Below, piece by piece: positions 26,720-35,741 of a DNA stretch of 64,000 nucleotides. Source of the DNA: Gemmatimonadaceae bacterium (GTDB lineage: Bacteria > Gemmatimonadota > Gemmatimonadetes > Gemmatimonadales > Gemmatimonadaceae); the NCBI GenBank assembly GCA_019186945.1, contig JABAQJ010000005.1, positions 124,001 through 188,000 on the forward strand. Reading direction: 5' to 3'. Both the position numbers and the translations under genes were made by a program. Position 1 is the first letter of the stretch, and each line of letters begins with the position of its first letter. Under the pieces are notes generated by a model. The model did not search any database and was not told where the DNA came from. It was given only the letters and a program-made list of their open reading frames with translations.

Positions 26720-27169
26720 TCAGAGCCCTCCGAGCAGTGCAGTCAGGCTCTCCTGCAGCTCACGCTCGAAATCCTCGTCAGACGGAGCCTGTGCCGTTGC
26801 TTCTCGCCTGAGCGCGTTACGGAGATCTTCCCAAAACACGCGAACCAGGCCCAATGACGTTCGAGCATCGAATACCGTGAGGAGGAGCCTCGCCGGAGCA
26901 CGTTCGGGAAGCGGCGCAAGAAAGAGCTGCACATCGCCGCCACCGTGATGAATCGGCCCCAAAGTCCCGTCGCCGAGGAAGAGTCCGAGTTCTCGCGTGG
27001 TAGCGCCTATGGCCGCGGCCAGCGTGCTCGCCGTGGCGACATCGATGCGACGCACGAAGCCGTGCTGGGCAATGACGCGTCCATCCGCTTCCAGGAGCAG
27101 GGCGAGCTGGACGCCGGCTTCGCGAACGAAGCGCGCCAGCGCAAGGCCGGTCATCGCGACTTCGTTCAT
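26720..27169 (-). CDS. Roadblock/LC7 domain protein, MglB-like
   Basis: A 149-residue protein beginning MNEVAMTGLALARFVREAG, with a roadblock fold including QLALLLEADGRVIAQHGF and LGPIHHGGGDVQLFLAPL. It carries an acidic helical tail (DEDFERELQESL). Roadblock proteins dimerise and act as GAPs or partners of MglA-type GTPases. It is three bases upstream of mglA and overlaps the previous gene as ATGA, so it is the best MglB candidate here. The reading frame is open further upstream, but that part lies over other genes. Confidence 0.85.
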   Translation of the reverse strand: MNEVAMTGLALARFVREAGVQLALLLEADGRVIAQHGFVRRIDVATASTLAAAIGATTRELGLFLGDGTLGPIHHGGGDVQLFLAPLPERAPARLLLTVFDARTSLGLVRVFWEDLRNALRREATAQAPSDEDFERELQESLTALLGGL

Positions 27170-27504
27170 GTCAGTGCACCAACCGCGTCGCGCACGGCGA
27201 GTCGGAGTCGGCCGATCGGCGCGTGACGATCGGCGAGCAGCACGACGATCATGTCTCTGGAATCCGCCAGACACAACCGACCGGCTTCGGCGTCTATCAC
27301 GACACACCGCGGCTCGGCTCGGAGGACGGATCTGGCAACGTCGCGGGCCCGCTCCAGCACCGCGGAACCGAACGCCGCCAGCACGTCCGCACGAACATCG
27401 ACATGCACGATGCCATCGACGACGACGCCATCGCGAAGGGCGACGACCGCGCCACGCACGCCGGACTGCGCCGACAGTTCCATGACGGCACGGTGAGCGG
27501 ACAT
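27166..27504 (-). CDS. Short roadblock/LC7-like protein
   Basis: A 112-residue protein starting MSAHRAVMELSAQSGVRGAV, followed by VALRDGVVVDG and VVIDAEAGRLCLADSRDMIVVLLADRHAP, which fits a minimal roadblock fold. The ATG shares a base with the stop of the upstream gene (TGATG), and the stop overlaps the next start. Second of three consecutive roadblock-type modules. The assignment rests on size, secondary-structure pattern and context, so it is less certain than its neighbour. Confidence 0.75.
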   Translation of the reverse strand: MSAHRAVMELSAQSGVRGAVVALRDGVVVDGIVHVDVRADVLAAFGSAVLERARDVARSVLRAEPRCVVIDAEAGRLCLADSRDMIVVLLADRHAPIGRLRLAVRDAVGALT

Positions 27505-28391
27505 CACGGCCCCACTCGCAGGTGGTTCGTCGCGCGTCCGACGGCGCTGGGAAGCTTCGCGAGCACCCGGCCCGCCGCTGCCTCGCCACGTACCTCCGTC
27601 AACACCAGCATCGACGGCCCAATTCGGCCAATCGCGCACGCGCTGTCCTCCCCGTCGAGCAGGCACAGTTGCCATTCGCCCAGCGACAGATGCTGGCTGG
27701 CCCGAGCGATGCTGGTGGCCAGCGCGCCAACCTCGCAGGCCGTTTTCGTCTGGGCATCGCCGTCGTCAGCTCCACCGAGCCTGCCCGCCAGCAGGAGTCC
27801 TTCGCAATCGCATACCAAAGTCGCCTCGGCACCGTCCGCACCCAGCTCCGTATCGCCGTCTTCAAGAGCCGCCACGACGCGCGCGGGTGAGTCCGGATGG
27901 CGCTGTACGACACGATCGGCGGGCACCTCCAGCGCGCTCGCGAACTGCACGATGGCATCCTGATCACGCGGCTGCGCGTACGCGTGTGTCAGGGACTCAT
28001 CCGATATCGCTCGGCGAACCCGGGCGAGCGCTGCCAGGATGCCGGGATCGTCCCGGGCGGTCGCAGCCGCCGCCGCGAGGCGGCGTTCGGCGCCACGCAG
28101 GTTCCCGTCGCGAAACGCGAGGAACCCGAGTCCCTTCAGAGCGCCAATCCGTCCCGGTTCGATGGCGAGCGCCTTCTCCCAGGCGTCGCCCGCCAGTCGC
28201 AACTCGTTGGCGTCCGCCAGCACGCGCGCGTATGCATCGTAGAGTTCTGCGATGTCGGGATCGTCACGCAGGGCAGCCTCGGCAAGGCGTCGCGCCTCCC
28301 AAAGGGCTCCACGCCGTCGATGCGCTTCGATGTCGGCAGTGCGATGGAGCTGATACGACAGGTCCGGGGTGAGCATGCGCGCGTCAGGCAT
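27504..28391 (-). CDS. TPR protein with C-terminal roadblock-like domain
   Basis: About 295 residues. The first 130 residues contain helical TPR-like units (IAELYDAYARVLADANELRL, IGALKGLGFLAFRDGNLRGA). The C-terminal half, from about residue 170, has ATLVCDCEGLLLAGRLGG and CEVGALATSIARASQHL followed by SMLVLTEVRGE, typical of roadblock domains. The ATG at 28391 overlaps the upstream gene by eight bases; an ATG at 28376 is possible. It probably links TPR scaffolding to the GTPase module. Confidence 0.82.
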   Translation of the reverse strand: MPDARMLTPDLSYQLHRTADIEAHRRRGALWEARRLAEAALRDDPDIAELYDAYARVLADANELRLAGDAWEKALAIEPGRIGALKGLGFLAFRDGNLRGAERRLAAAAATARDDPGILAALARVRRAISDESLTHAYAQPRDQDAIVQFASALEVPADRVVQRHPDSPARVVAALEDGDTELGADGAEATLVCDCEGLLLAGRLGGADDGDAQTKTACEVGALATSIARASQHLSLGEWQLCLLDGEDSACAIGRIGPSMLVLTEVRGEAAAGRVLAKLPSAVGRATNHLRVGP

Positions 28392-29526
28392 GGAGCGGCT
28401 CCAGCAGCGCAGACAGGCGTCCCAGATGGGCCAGCGCCTCACGAGCGCGTTCGGCATCGGCGTTGAACGGTGCAACCTCGATGACCCGTCGCCAACACCG
28501 GCCAGCTTCCTCGGCATCGCCGCGCTGAAACGCGAGAGTTGCCCCCAGCATTAGCGCGCTCACGGAATCGGGATCGAGTTCGAGAGCCTGGGCAAGGGTG
28601 GCACGCGCCTCGACGGAGCGTTCCAGCGCCATGAGGGCGCGTACGACTTCCGTGATCGGATCGGGGCTGTTGGGAGCGATCGCCGACGCCCGCTGTGCGA
28701 GACGGAGAGCGTCTTCGGCCCGACCGTCATGGAGAGCCGCGCGGGCATCCGACAACAGAACGACCGGGTCGTCGTCGAGTTCGGGCTCCCCACGCGTGAC
28801 GCCAGCTGGGATCAGGCTCAGCACGCCCGTCGACACCAGACCATAGACGACCTTGGCGACATCGAAGTCGGTTCGTTCGAGCATTGCAGCGATCGTGCGG
28901 ACCGTCGTACGTCCATCCACTGCAACGAGCACCTCCCATTCGCCGGGGAGGAGTTCCAGCCGGGAAGGCCGTTCGGCGTCGACGTCGGCGTATTCGGGCA
29001 CCAGGCTCAAGTCGGGGATCAGATCGGCGACGCGTCCCCATTCGTCAATGCGGCGCGCACTCTCCATCAGCAGGGCCTCGGTCGCGACGCCGCGGACGCG
29101 CTCCAGCGGCAGATCGTCCGCGGGAGATTCGACGAACGAGAAATACCCTTCCTGCCATGACAGCAGCTCAAACACCACTGCTTCTATCTGGCGCTGGACG
29201 TACCGTTCGAGTTCGCGAGGAGTCAGGGCGCCCAGACTCACGAGAATGTCGCCAATACGCCGACGATCACCGGGCTGACGCTGCACGGCCAGCGCCTCGG
29301 CCAGCTGGTCCTCGGAGATGCGAGCTGTGCGGACGAGGAACTTGCCCAGGGCGTGCGGATTGCTGCGGATCGTCGCGGCGACAACGCGGCCGTTGTGGAA
29401 GTGCACGATGCCTTCGTTGTCGCGCAGCGTCGATGTCACGCGCAACGCGCCTGTCTTGCGACTCAGATCGAGCAGCTGGAAGACATCGTGGATGCCGAGT
29501 TCGCGGAGCGGGCCTTCGATCGCCAT
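28384..29526 (-). CDS. PATAN (DUF4388) domain protein with short TPR tail
   Basis: A 380-residue protein, paralogous in layout to the PATAN-TPR protein at 22696-24312. The PATAN module begins AIEGPLRELGIHDVFQLLDL and has GIVHFHNGRVVAATI. The helical extension has RIGDILVSLGALTPRELERY and a region YFSFVES. Two or three TPR units close the protein. It shares one base with the upstream 903-residue TPR gene and overlaps the downstream gene by eight bases. Two PATAN proteins bracket the roadblock-MglA-ATPase block. Confidence 0.87.
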   Translation of the reverse strand: MAIEGPLRELGIHDVFQLLDLSRKTGALRVTSTLRDNEGIVHFHNGRVVAATIRSNPHALGKFLVRTARISEDQLAEALAVQRQPGDRRRIGDILVSLGALTPRELERYVQRQIEAVVFELLSWQEGYFSFVESPADDLPLERVRGVATEALLMESARRIDEWGRVADLIPDLSLVPEYADVDAERPSRLELLPGEWEVLVAVDGRTTVRTIAAMLERTDFDVAKVVYGLVSTGVLSLIPAGVTRGEPELDDDPVVLLSDARAALHDGRAEDALRLAQRASAIAPNSPDPITEVVRALMALERSVEARATLAQALELDPDSVSALMLGATLAFQRGDAEEAGRCWRRVIEVAPFNADAERAREALAHLGRLSALLEPLHA

Positions 29527-32237
29527 CAGGCGGCTCCCTTGCGCGGCCGGAAAATGTGCTCGAGATCGAGCGCAGTCCTGGTATCGCGGCGCGCGCGACG
29601 AGAGTACTCGCTCGCCGGCTCCAGCATCTGGACGCGCTGCCAGCGCACCACCGCATCCGCGAAACGCCTGGCCTCAGCCAGGAGGACGCCATCGAAGTAG
29701 AGGGCGGCAACGTGGTCCGGATCGAAACGCAGCACCCTGGTAAACGCCTGCAGTGCGTCAGCTCGACGACCGGCAAGGAACAGTGACTCGCCCAGCGAGG
29801 CGAGCGCATCAAGATGACAGGGATTGTGCTGCAACAGCGTCACCAGGCGTTCGATGCCTTCGGCGGGCCGACCGCTCATGCGCTGCAGCCTGGCGAGACG
29901 CAGCACTGCTTCTTCGTGCGCCGGGTCGACCGCCAGCACTGCGAGCAGTTCCTCCTCCGCTGCCTCTGCCTCACCCTGTTCCGCGAGCAGGTGCGCCAGT
30001 TCCAGCCGTGGCGGCAACAGGGTCGGGTCGAGCACCAAAGCATGTCGATAGGCATCGGCGGCACGGACTGCGTCGCCAGCCGCTCGAAACGCGTCGCCTG
30101 TCAGCTGTGCGATGTCAGCACGGAGTGGGGCGAGTCGGCGGGCTACTTCGAGCGCTGGGAACGCTCGCTCTGGTTCTCCACAGGACATTGCCACCCGCGC
30201 GGAGAGAACGTGCGCGTCGACATCGCGGGGGAGTCGCTCCGCCAGGAGGCTGGCGAGCGGCACCGCATCGCCGCCTCGTCCCATCTGGATGAGCGAGCGC
30301 ACCTCGCCGGCAAGGGCTGCAACGGACTCGGGGTCGAGATCCCGTGCCTGGCGAAAGCGGTCGAGCGCTTCTCCATGCGTTCCGACGCGCTCGTACAATT
30401 CGCCGAGCAGCACGAGACCATCTGTGCGCGGCGCGCCGGCGGCGATGGCACGATGCAACGCGGCAATCGCTCGATCGACGTCACCCGCGGCGGCGAGTTC
30501 ACGCACCGTAGTGAAGGCATCAGCGCCAACCGCCGCGGCCGGTCGCGACTCGAAGGTGCGGAACAGTGCCTGCAGCTCTCCGGCATCGAAGCGGAAGTCG
30601 GGGACGGCGTCGTCCCGCCGGTCCGTTCCGAACTCAGGTGCAACACCGACTTGCGGATCCTCCCATACGAAGTCTACAGAGAGCTCGAACTTCTGCGGAG
30701 TGTAGTACGGATCGAGTTCGAGGGCGCGCTTCGTCTCTCGCAGGGCTCCGGCGAAGTCCCCGAGGTTACTGAGAGCGAAACTCAGGTTATAGCGTGCCTC
30801 GGCATAGTCGGGACGCGCGTCGATCGCCCGGGCGAAGGCATTGCGGGCGTCCTCGAACTTGCGCCACGCGCTGAAGACGAGGCCAACACCGTTCCATGCG
30901 ACCGGGTGCTCGGGCGCCACGTTCAACGTCTGTCGGTACGCATCCAGGCAGACAGCGTAGGCCCGCTGCTTGAACAGCAGCAGCGCCAGGTTCAACCGCG
31001 CGCGCACCAGCGATGGCGCCGTCGCCAGCGCGTGCCGCAGCGCTTCGAAGGCGCCTTCCACATTTCCGGCGTGAAAGTGCGCCACCGCCAGGTTGTTCCA
31101 GCCGACACCGTACGACGGGTCACTCGTGATCGCGGCTTCGTAGGAGACCAAAGCATCCGACAGCCGTCCATCCTGATGCAGCGCCACGCCTCGCTCGTTC
31201 CAGTATTTCGCCCGCTCCGGGCTGTCGCTCAACAGCGCATCGTAGAGCGCGATCGCCTGGCTGCTTTCCCGCTGCAGGAGGTGCAACTCGGCCATCGCCT
31301 CGAGCACGGTGCTCCGCGGTTCGCCCGCTTCGATAGCCTTGCGATACTCGCGCATCGCGTCGCGCCAATATCCCTTCTGGCGGAGCGCCAACCCGAGGCT
31401 CGAGTGAATTGCGGCATGAGACGCATGGACGGGGCGTGGTGCGGCGGCGGCGCGGCGCGGGTCGGCGCCCCTGAAGCGCTCCAGCGACAGATTGGAGTGT
31501 GCCTTGCTCAACGATGGATTCAGTCGCGCGGCCCGCGCATTCGCGTCGCGCGCCTTCTCCGGCTCGCCGCTGTCACCGAGGATGAAGGCCCGCAGCAGGT
31601 GCGCATCGGCAGAGTCGGGATCGGCGCTCAACGCCCGGTCCACGTGATCGAGCGCCTGGTCATTCAAGCCGCGATGGTAGGCGATCTCTGCGGCGAGCCG
31701 AAGCAGGCCGGCGTCCGCCGGCTTCAGGCACAAGGCACGTTCGGCTGCTGCAGCGGCGGTTTCCATTCGCCCACACCGCCGCTCGGCTTGCGCCAGCCCC
31801 GCCAAGGCTCGCGTATCGCGCTCGTCCGCGGCCAGCAGCGCCGTGAACTGCTCTATCGCTCTTTCAGGCTGGCTCAACAACAGATGCCATGAGCCTAACG
31901 CGCGCCGTGCGCCGGGCGTGTCCGCTCCCGCGGCGATCCGCGCCTCCAACGCCGCTGCGCGGCGCTCGTATGCGCCGGTTGCGCCACAGGCATCTTCGAG
32001 GTTCCGCTGCGCCACTGTCATCTTTGGGTCGAGTTCGAGCGCCCGCACGAACTCGTCGATGGCATCGTCCACCATGCCCTTGGTGAAGTAGAGCACCCCC
32101 AGGTTGTTGTGCGCCCCTGCGTCATCCGCCTCGATTCGCGATGCAAAGCTGCACAGAGCCGCTGCCTCGCGCGCGCCGAGCGGCCCCCGCACCTTCGCGA
32201 GAACTGCTGCCGCTCCTTCATCCACGCGCTCCTCCAT
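29526..32237 (-). CDS. Large cytoplasmic TPR protein
   Basis: A 903-residue protein with no signal peptide or membrane segment, made of roughly twenty TPR units over its whole length. Examples are HNNLGVLYFTKGMVDDAIDE, WNNLAVAHFHAGNVEGAFEA and RYNLSFALSNLGDFAGALRE. A less regular insertion lies near residues 525-560 (FVWEDPQVGVAPEFG). It follows cheC by 38 bases and is coupled to the PATAN gene. Solenoids of this size usually organise multi-protein complexes; a scaffold for the Che/MglA system is inferred from position only. Confidence 0.9.
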   Translation of the reverse strand: MEERVDEGAAAVLAKVRGPLGAREAAALCSFASRIEADDAGAHNNLGVLYFTKGMVDDAIDEFVRALELDPKMTVAQRNLEDACGATGAYERRAAALEARIAAGADTPGARRALGSWHLLLSQPERAIEQFTALLAADERDTRALAGLAQAERRCGRMETAAAAAERALCLKPADAGLLRLAAEIAYHRGLNDQALDHVDRALSADPDSADAHLLRAFILGDSGEPEKARDANARAARLNPSLSKAHSNLSLERFRGADPRRAAAAPRPVHASHAAIHSSLGLALRQKGYWRDAMREYRKAIEAGEPRSTVLEAMAELHLLQRESSQAIALYDALLSDSPERAKYWNERGVALHQDGRLSDALVSYEAAITSDPSYGVGWNNLAVAHFHAGNVEGAFEALRHALATAPSLVRARLNLALLLFKQRAYAVCLDAYRQTLNVAPEHPVAWNGVGLVFSAWRKFEDARNAFARAIDARPDYAEARYNLSFALSNLGDFAGALRETKRALELDPYYTPQKFELSVDFVWEDPQVGVAPEFGTDRRDDAVPDFRFDAGELQALFRTFESRPAAAVGADAFTTVRELAAAGDVDRAIAALHRAIAAGAPRTDGLVLLGELYERVGTHGEALDRFRQARDLDPESVAALAGEVRSLIQMGRGGDAVPLASLLAERLPRDVDAHVLSARVAMSCGEPERAFPALEVARRLAPLRADIAQLTGDAFRAAGDAVRAADAYRHALVLDPTLLPPRLELAHLLAEQGEAEAAEEELLAVLAVDPAHEEAVLRLARLQRMSGRPAEGIERLVTLLQHNPCHLDALASLGESLFLAGRRADALQAFTRVLRFDPDHVAALYFDGVLLAEARRFADAVVRWQRVQMLEPASEYSRRARRDTRTALDLEHIFRPRKGAA

Positions 32238-32275
32238 GCTCGGCGACCGTTCTCTCGCGAAGTGCGCGGCGGGCG

Positions 32276-32896
32276 TCAGGCCAGTCTTACCGCGCGAAGT
32301 ATCGCGCGCAGCGACGGCACGTCCGGGAGCAACAGAAAGAAGCCGCGAAGCGACTCGCCGGTGTCCTGCATGAAGAACTCCGTCTCCACGCAGAAGACAT
32401 AGTCGCGGTCGGATCCGAACTGGAGGTATGCCGTCGTCAGCACGGCGCGCGCCATGTCGATCGCAAAGCTCGGCGGCGACGGCAGCAGCATCAGTCCCAT
32501 GAACTCGCTCAGCGCGTTCATGTACGCACCGCTCAGGATGTTCCCGGCTTCCTTGAGCGCGGATTGCTCCAGGTCCGATAATTCCGTGCCTGGCGCGTGA
32601 GCGCGCCGCAACAGCAGCTCGGCGAGGCGAGTCGCCGTGTCCGTGGGGAACACCAGCAGCGTGCGACCCGTCAGATCGCCCAGCATGCTCATGAGCACCG
32701 CTGCAACAGGCTCGTCAGGTGCAACAATACTCGGTGGGACTTCTTCCAGCGCCGCGACGTTGATCGTCGGGACGGTGATCATGATCGTCTGACCCGTCAT
32801 GTGGGAGAGCGCCGTCGCGGCATGCCCAGCGCCGATGTTCGCCACCTCACGTATGGCGTCCAGCTGCATCGGTCTCAGGCTCGTGAGCTCACTCAT
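32276..32896 (-). CDS. cheC: CheY-P phosphatase CheC
   Basis: CheC/CheX/FliY family protein of 206 residues. Both active-site signatures are present: E17-x-x-N20 in IREVANIGAGHAATALS and E116-x-x-N119 in KEAGNILSGAYMNALS. CheC dephosphorylates CheY-P and binds CheD. It lies nine bases after cheA. The presence of both cheC and cheD in one cluster matches Bacillus/Thermotoga-type adaptation rather than the enteric CheZ type. Confidence 0.94.
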   Translation of the reverse strand: MSELTSLRPMQLDAIREVANIGAGHAATALSHMTGQTIMITVPTINVAALEEVPPSIVAPDEPVAAVLMSMLGDLTGRTLLVFPTDTATRLAELLLRRAHAPGTELSDLEQSALKEAGNILSGAYMNALSEFMGLMLLPSPPSFAIDMARAVLTTAYLQFGSDRDYVFCVETEFFMQDTGESLRGFFLLLPDVPSLRAILRAVRLA

Positions 32897-32905
32897 TCGC
32901 GTCTC

Positions 32906-34810
32906 CTAGATCAGGCTGCTGACTTCGACGATCAGCGCAGGACGACCGTCCGCGAGGATGGTCGCCCCGCTGAAGCAGGCCGAGGCTCCGCGCACCGGAT
33001 CGAATGGCTTGACGACGATCTCCTGCTGGCCAAGGATCTGATCCACGATCAGCCCGGTTCGGCGCTCCGCCCCCTCCAGTACGACGACTTGCCCCCCTGC
33101 TTCGTCCCGGGCAGGCAACCCGACGACCTCCCTAAGCGCACGTAGCGTCAACACCTCGTCTCGCAACAGGAGCACACGACGTCCGCGCACCGTGCTGCAC
33201 ACGTCCTCCCGCAGCTTGATCGTCTCCCGGATGTGCGTCAGGGGAAGCGCGTATGTCTCCGGTCCAACCAGTGCGAGAAGCGCGGGAATCACTGCCAGCG
33301 TGACCGGAAGGCGCAACGACACGGTCGTGCCCTCGCCCGATCTGGTCCTGAGCTCGAGAGCGCCTCCGAGCGCCCGCACACGCGTGATCACCGCATCTAT
33401 CCCGACGCCGCGTCCCGAGAGGGCGCTCACCTCCCGCGCCGTCGAAAACCCGGGACGTGCGATATGGCGCAGGAGTTCATCGTCGCTCAACGTCTCGCGG
33501 TCCGCGTCGACCAGGTTCATGGCCTTGGCCCGCATCAGCACGGCAGCACGATCGACGCCCCGCCCATCGTCGACGACTCGTATAACCACGGCCGACGACT
33601 CACGTACCGCGGAAAGTATCAGGCGACCGGCCGGTGGTTTTCCCGCGGCCACTCGCTCTTCCGGTGACTCCAGGCCGTGGCCAACCGCGTTCCGGAGGAG
33701 GTGCACGATAGGATCCCCGATCTGTTCGAGCAGCGAACGATCCAGTTCGATCTCTCTCCCGACGATCTCGAAGACCACCTCCCTGCCGGCATCGCGCGCG
33801 GCATCGCGGACCATGCGGGGGAAACGATCGAAAACCTGCCAGACCGGGACCATTCGAGTGGACAGGATACTGGCCTGCAGGTCGCCGATCAGCCGAGATG
33901 CCTGATCCATCGTGTCCTGCAATTCGGCATCGCGGTATGGCGAAGCCAGTTGCGCGAGCCGGCTTCGTGCAATGACGAGTTCACCCGCCAGGTTCATCAT
34001 CGCATCCAGCCGTCGCAGGTCGATGCGCACGAAACGTTCCAGCGGCGCATGAGCATGACCGGCATCCCAGGCATCGACACCACGGGCACTGGCCTCTGGC
34101 GTGGCGACCTCGCGGGGACTGGATCTCCGCCGCAGCGCAACGCGGTCCACATGCCCGGCCGCACGCACGGAACGCTCCACATCGGCATCGCGGGCCTCTG
34201 TCGTCAAGCGGAAAGAGAACGTGCCGGCGAATCCGGGCTCGAGGAACGCCGTTTCCGGCGGCGCCACGGCCACGATGTCGCCCAACGAGCGCGCTCGCTG
34301 CAACACGAGCAGCGCGCGAGCGCCAGGGAGCGACGTGTCAGCGAGCAGGCAAACATCGACGTCCAGCGCCTCCGCCGCCATCGACTCCGGAAGGGATTGC
34401 CTGGGCAAGCCCGCGGCCGAGGACGCCGGCGCGCACGCACCGACGAGCCCTCGCAGCCTCGCGAGAACTTCGTTGGTCCATGGCGTGGCGTCGGACCCGG
34501 TGACGGACGCCGCGATGGCGCGCTCCAGTGCGTCTGTCGCGTCGAACAGAACCGCAAGCGTGTCCGCGTCCAGCCGGGTCGCCCCGTCGCGTATCGCAGC
34601 CAGCACCGATTCCATCTGGTGCGACAGTTCTCCGACGGGACCGAATCCCATGACACCGCTCATCCCTTTCACCGTGTGGACAGCGCGAAACAGCGCCTCG
34701 AGCGGTCCAGTGGCGTTCGGACTTCGCTCCAGCTCCAACAGCGCCGCATTGGCGGCGTTCAGATGATCTCGACTTTCGGTGAGATACAGGTCAGCGTAGC
34801 GGCTGGACAT
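32906..34810 (-). CDS. cheA: Chemotaxis histidine kinase CheA
   Basis: Hybrid-free CheA of 634 residues. The HPt domain has phospho-His45 in FRAVHTVKG. A poorly conserved P2-like region (about 140-270) follows, then the dimerisation helices beginning FVRIDLRRLDAMMNLAGELV. The ATPase domain has the N-box VHLLRNAVGHGLE, the G1 box DDGRGVD and the G2 box GRGVGIDAV. A C-terminal CheW-like domain follows (ETYALPLTHIRETI). The ATG at 34810 gives a normal HPt start. The frame upstream has no homology. It passes phosphate to CheY and CheB. Confidence 0.95.
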   Translation of the reverse strand: MSSRYADLYLTESRDHLNAANAALLELERSPNATGPLEALFRAVHTVKGMSGVMGFGPVGELSHQMESVLAAIRDGATRLDADTLAVLFDATDALERAIAASVTGSDATPWTNEVLARLRGLVGACAPASSAAGLPRQSLPESMAAEALDVDVCLLADTSLPGARALLVLQRARSLGDIVAVAPPETAFLEPGFAGTFSFRLTTEARDADVERSVRAAGHVDRVALRRRSSPREVATPEASARGVDAWDAGHAHAPLERFVRIDLRRLDAMMNLAGELVIARSRLAQLASPYRDAELQDTMDQASRLIGDLQASILSTRMVPVWQVFDRFPRMVRDAARDAGREVVFEIVGREIELDRSLLEQIGDPIVHLLRNAVGHGLESPEERVAAGKPPAGRLILSAVRESSAVVIRVVDDGRGVDRAAVLMRAKAMNLVDADRETLSDDELLRHIARPGFSTAREVSALSGRGVGIDAVITRVRALGGALELRTRSGEGTTVSLRLPVTLAVIPALLALVGPETYALPLTHIRETIKLREDVCSTVRGRRVLLLRDEVLTLRALREVVGLPARDEAGGQVVVLEGAERRTGLIVDQILGQQEIVVKPFDPVRGASACFSGATILADGRPALIVEVSSLI

Positions 34811-34880
34811 CGTCGACACGGTGAGCGAGGCCGTCCCGGCGCGAGACCGGCAACTCCCTGAACGGCACCGCGCTGCCTCG

Positions 34881-35249
34881 TCAGCCCAGTACGCGCTGCA
34901 CAGCCTCCAGAACGCGCGATGGCTGGAAGGGCTTGACCACGAAGTCCTTGGCGCCCGCCTGAATCGCCTCGACAACCAGTGCCTGCTGTCCCATTGCGGA
35001 ACACATCAGCACGCGCGCCGCGGGATCCTTCCGCGTGATTTCGCGAACCGCATCGATTCCACCCATGTCTGGCATCACTATGTCCATCGTGACCAGATCA
35101 GGGTGAAGTTCCTGATACCGTTCGACGGCCTGTGCACCGGTTTCGGCTTCACCCACGATTTCGAAGCCCGCCTGCTGCAGGATGTCTCCAAGCATCGTGC
35201 GCATGAACACTGCATCGTCGCAGATCAAGACTTTTTGGCTCACCGTCAT
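34881..35249 (-). CDS. cheY: Chemotaxis response regulator CheY
   Basis: Single receiver domain of 122 residues: acidic pair Asp11-Asp12, phospho-acceptor Asp56 in TMDIVMPDMGG, Ser in LMCSAMG and Lys in VVKPFQP. It closely resembles CheY proteins of CheC-type systems. It lies 70 bases upstream of cheA and 33 bases downstream of a cheW. The output target (flagellar motor, pili or MglA pathway) cannot be read from this window. Confidence 0.94.
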   Translation of the reverse strand: MTVSQKVLICDDAVFMRTMLGDILQQAGFEIVGEAETGAQAVERYQELHPDLVTMDIVMPDMGGIDAVREITRKDPAARVLMCSAMGQQALVVEAIQAGAKDFVVKPFQPSRVLEAVQRVLG

Positions 35250-35282
35250 CTCCCGAGCGGAGTCCTGCCGAAAGAGGGCAAC

Positions 35283-35741
35283 CTAGGCAAGCGCCTGGCG
35301 CACCAACTCGTTCGCGTCAATGACAATGACGACCCGACCGCCGAAATGTCCCAAGCCCCGTGCGAGCGGTCCGACAGCAGACTGCGGGACAGGCTCCAGC
35401 TCCGCACCACCGGTGTCCACCACGTCCAGCACATCATCCACCGCCACTCCGAGTACCCGACCGCTCGACTGAATCACTACGACAGAGGCGGACTCGGAAC
35501 GGAGCGGCTCGCCACGCATCCGCCGCGACAGGTCGATTACGCACAGCATCGTTCCCCGCACGTTCATGAGCCCGTGCACGAAGTCCGGCGCTCCCGGCAA
35601 CCGCGTCACCGCGCCAAGCGGTACGATCTCGTGAAGTGCATCCCCGGGAAAACCGTACATGGCGCCGCCAGCCTCCACGATCAGAAGGCGATCCAGGATT
35701 CTGTCAGGTGGTGGCAGCGAGCTGGTAGAAGTCGAAAACAT
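35283..35741 (-). CDS. cheW: CheW-like chemotaxis coupling protein (copy 3)
   Basis: A 152-residue CheW domain with RLLIVEAGGAMYGFPGDALH, the canonical VHGLMNVRGTMLCVIDL core and RVVIVIDANELV. It is the most typical of the three CheW proteins and sits beside cheY-cheA, so it is the likely partner of this CheA. The ATG at 35741 overlaps rluD by 38 bases; no later start retains the first strand. The overlap joins the che genes to the housekeeping operon. Confidence 0.9.
   Translation of the reverse strand: MFSTSTSSLPPPDRILDRLLIVEAGGAMYGFPGDALHEIVPLGAVTRLPGAPDFVHGLMNVRGTMLCVIDLSRRMRGEPLRSESASVVVIQSSGRVLGVAVDDVLDVVDTGGAELEPVPQSAVGPLARGLGHFGGRVVIVIDANELVRQALA

Noticed and set aside
34811-34975. 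Longer CheA start at 34975
   Set aside because: The added 55 residues are Arg/Ser-rich, overlap cheY in another frame and precede a normal HPt start at 34810.
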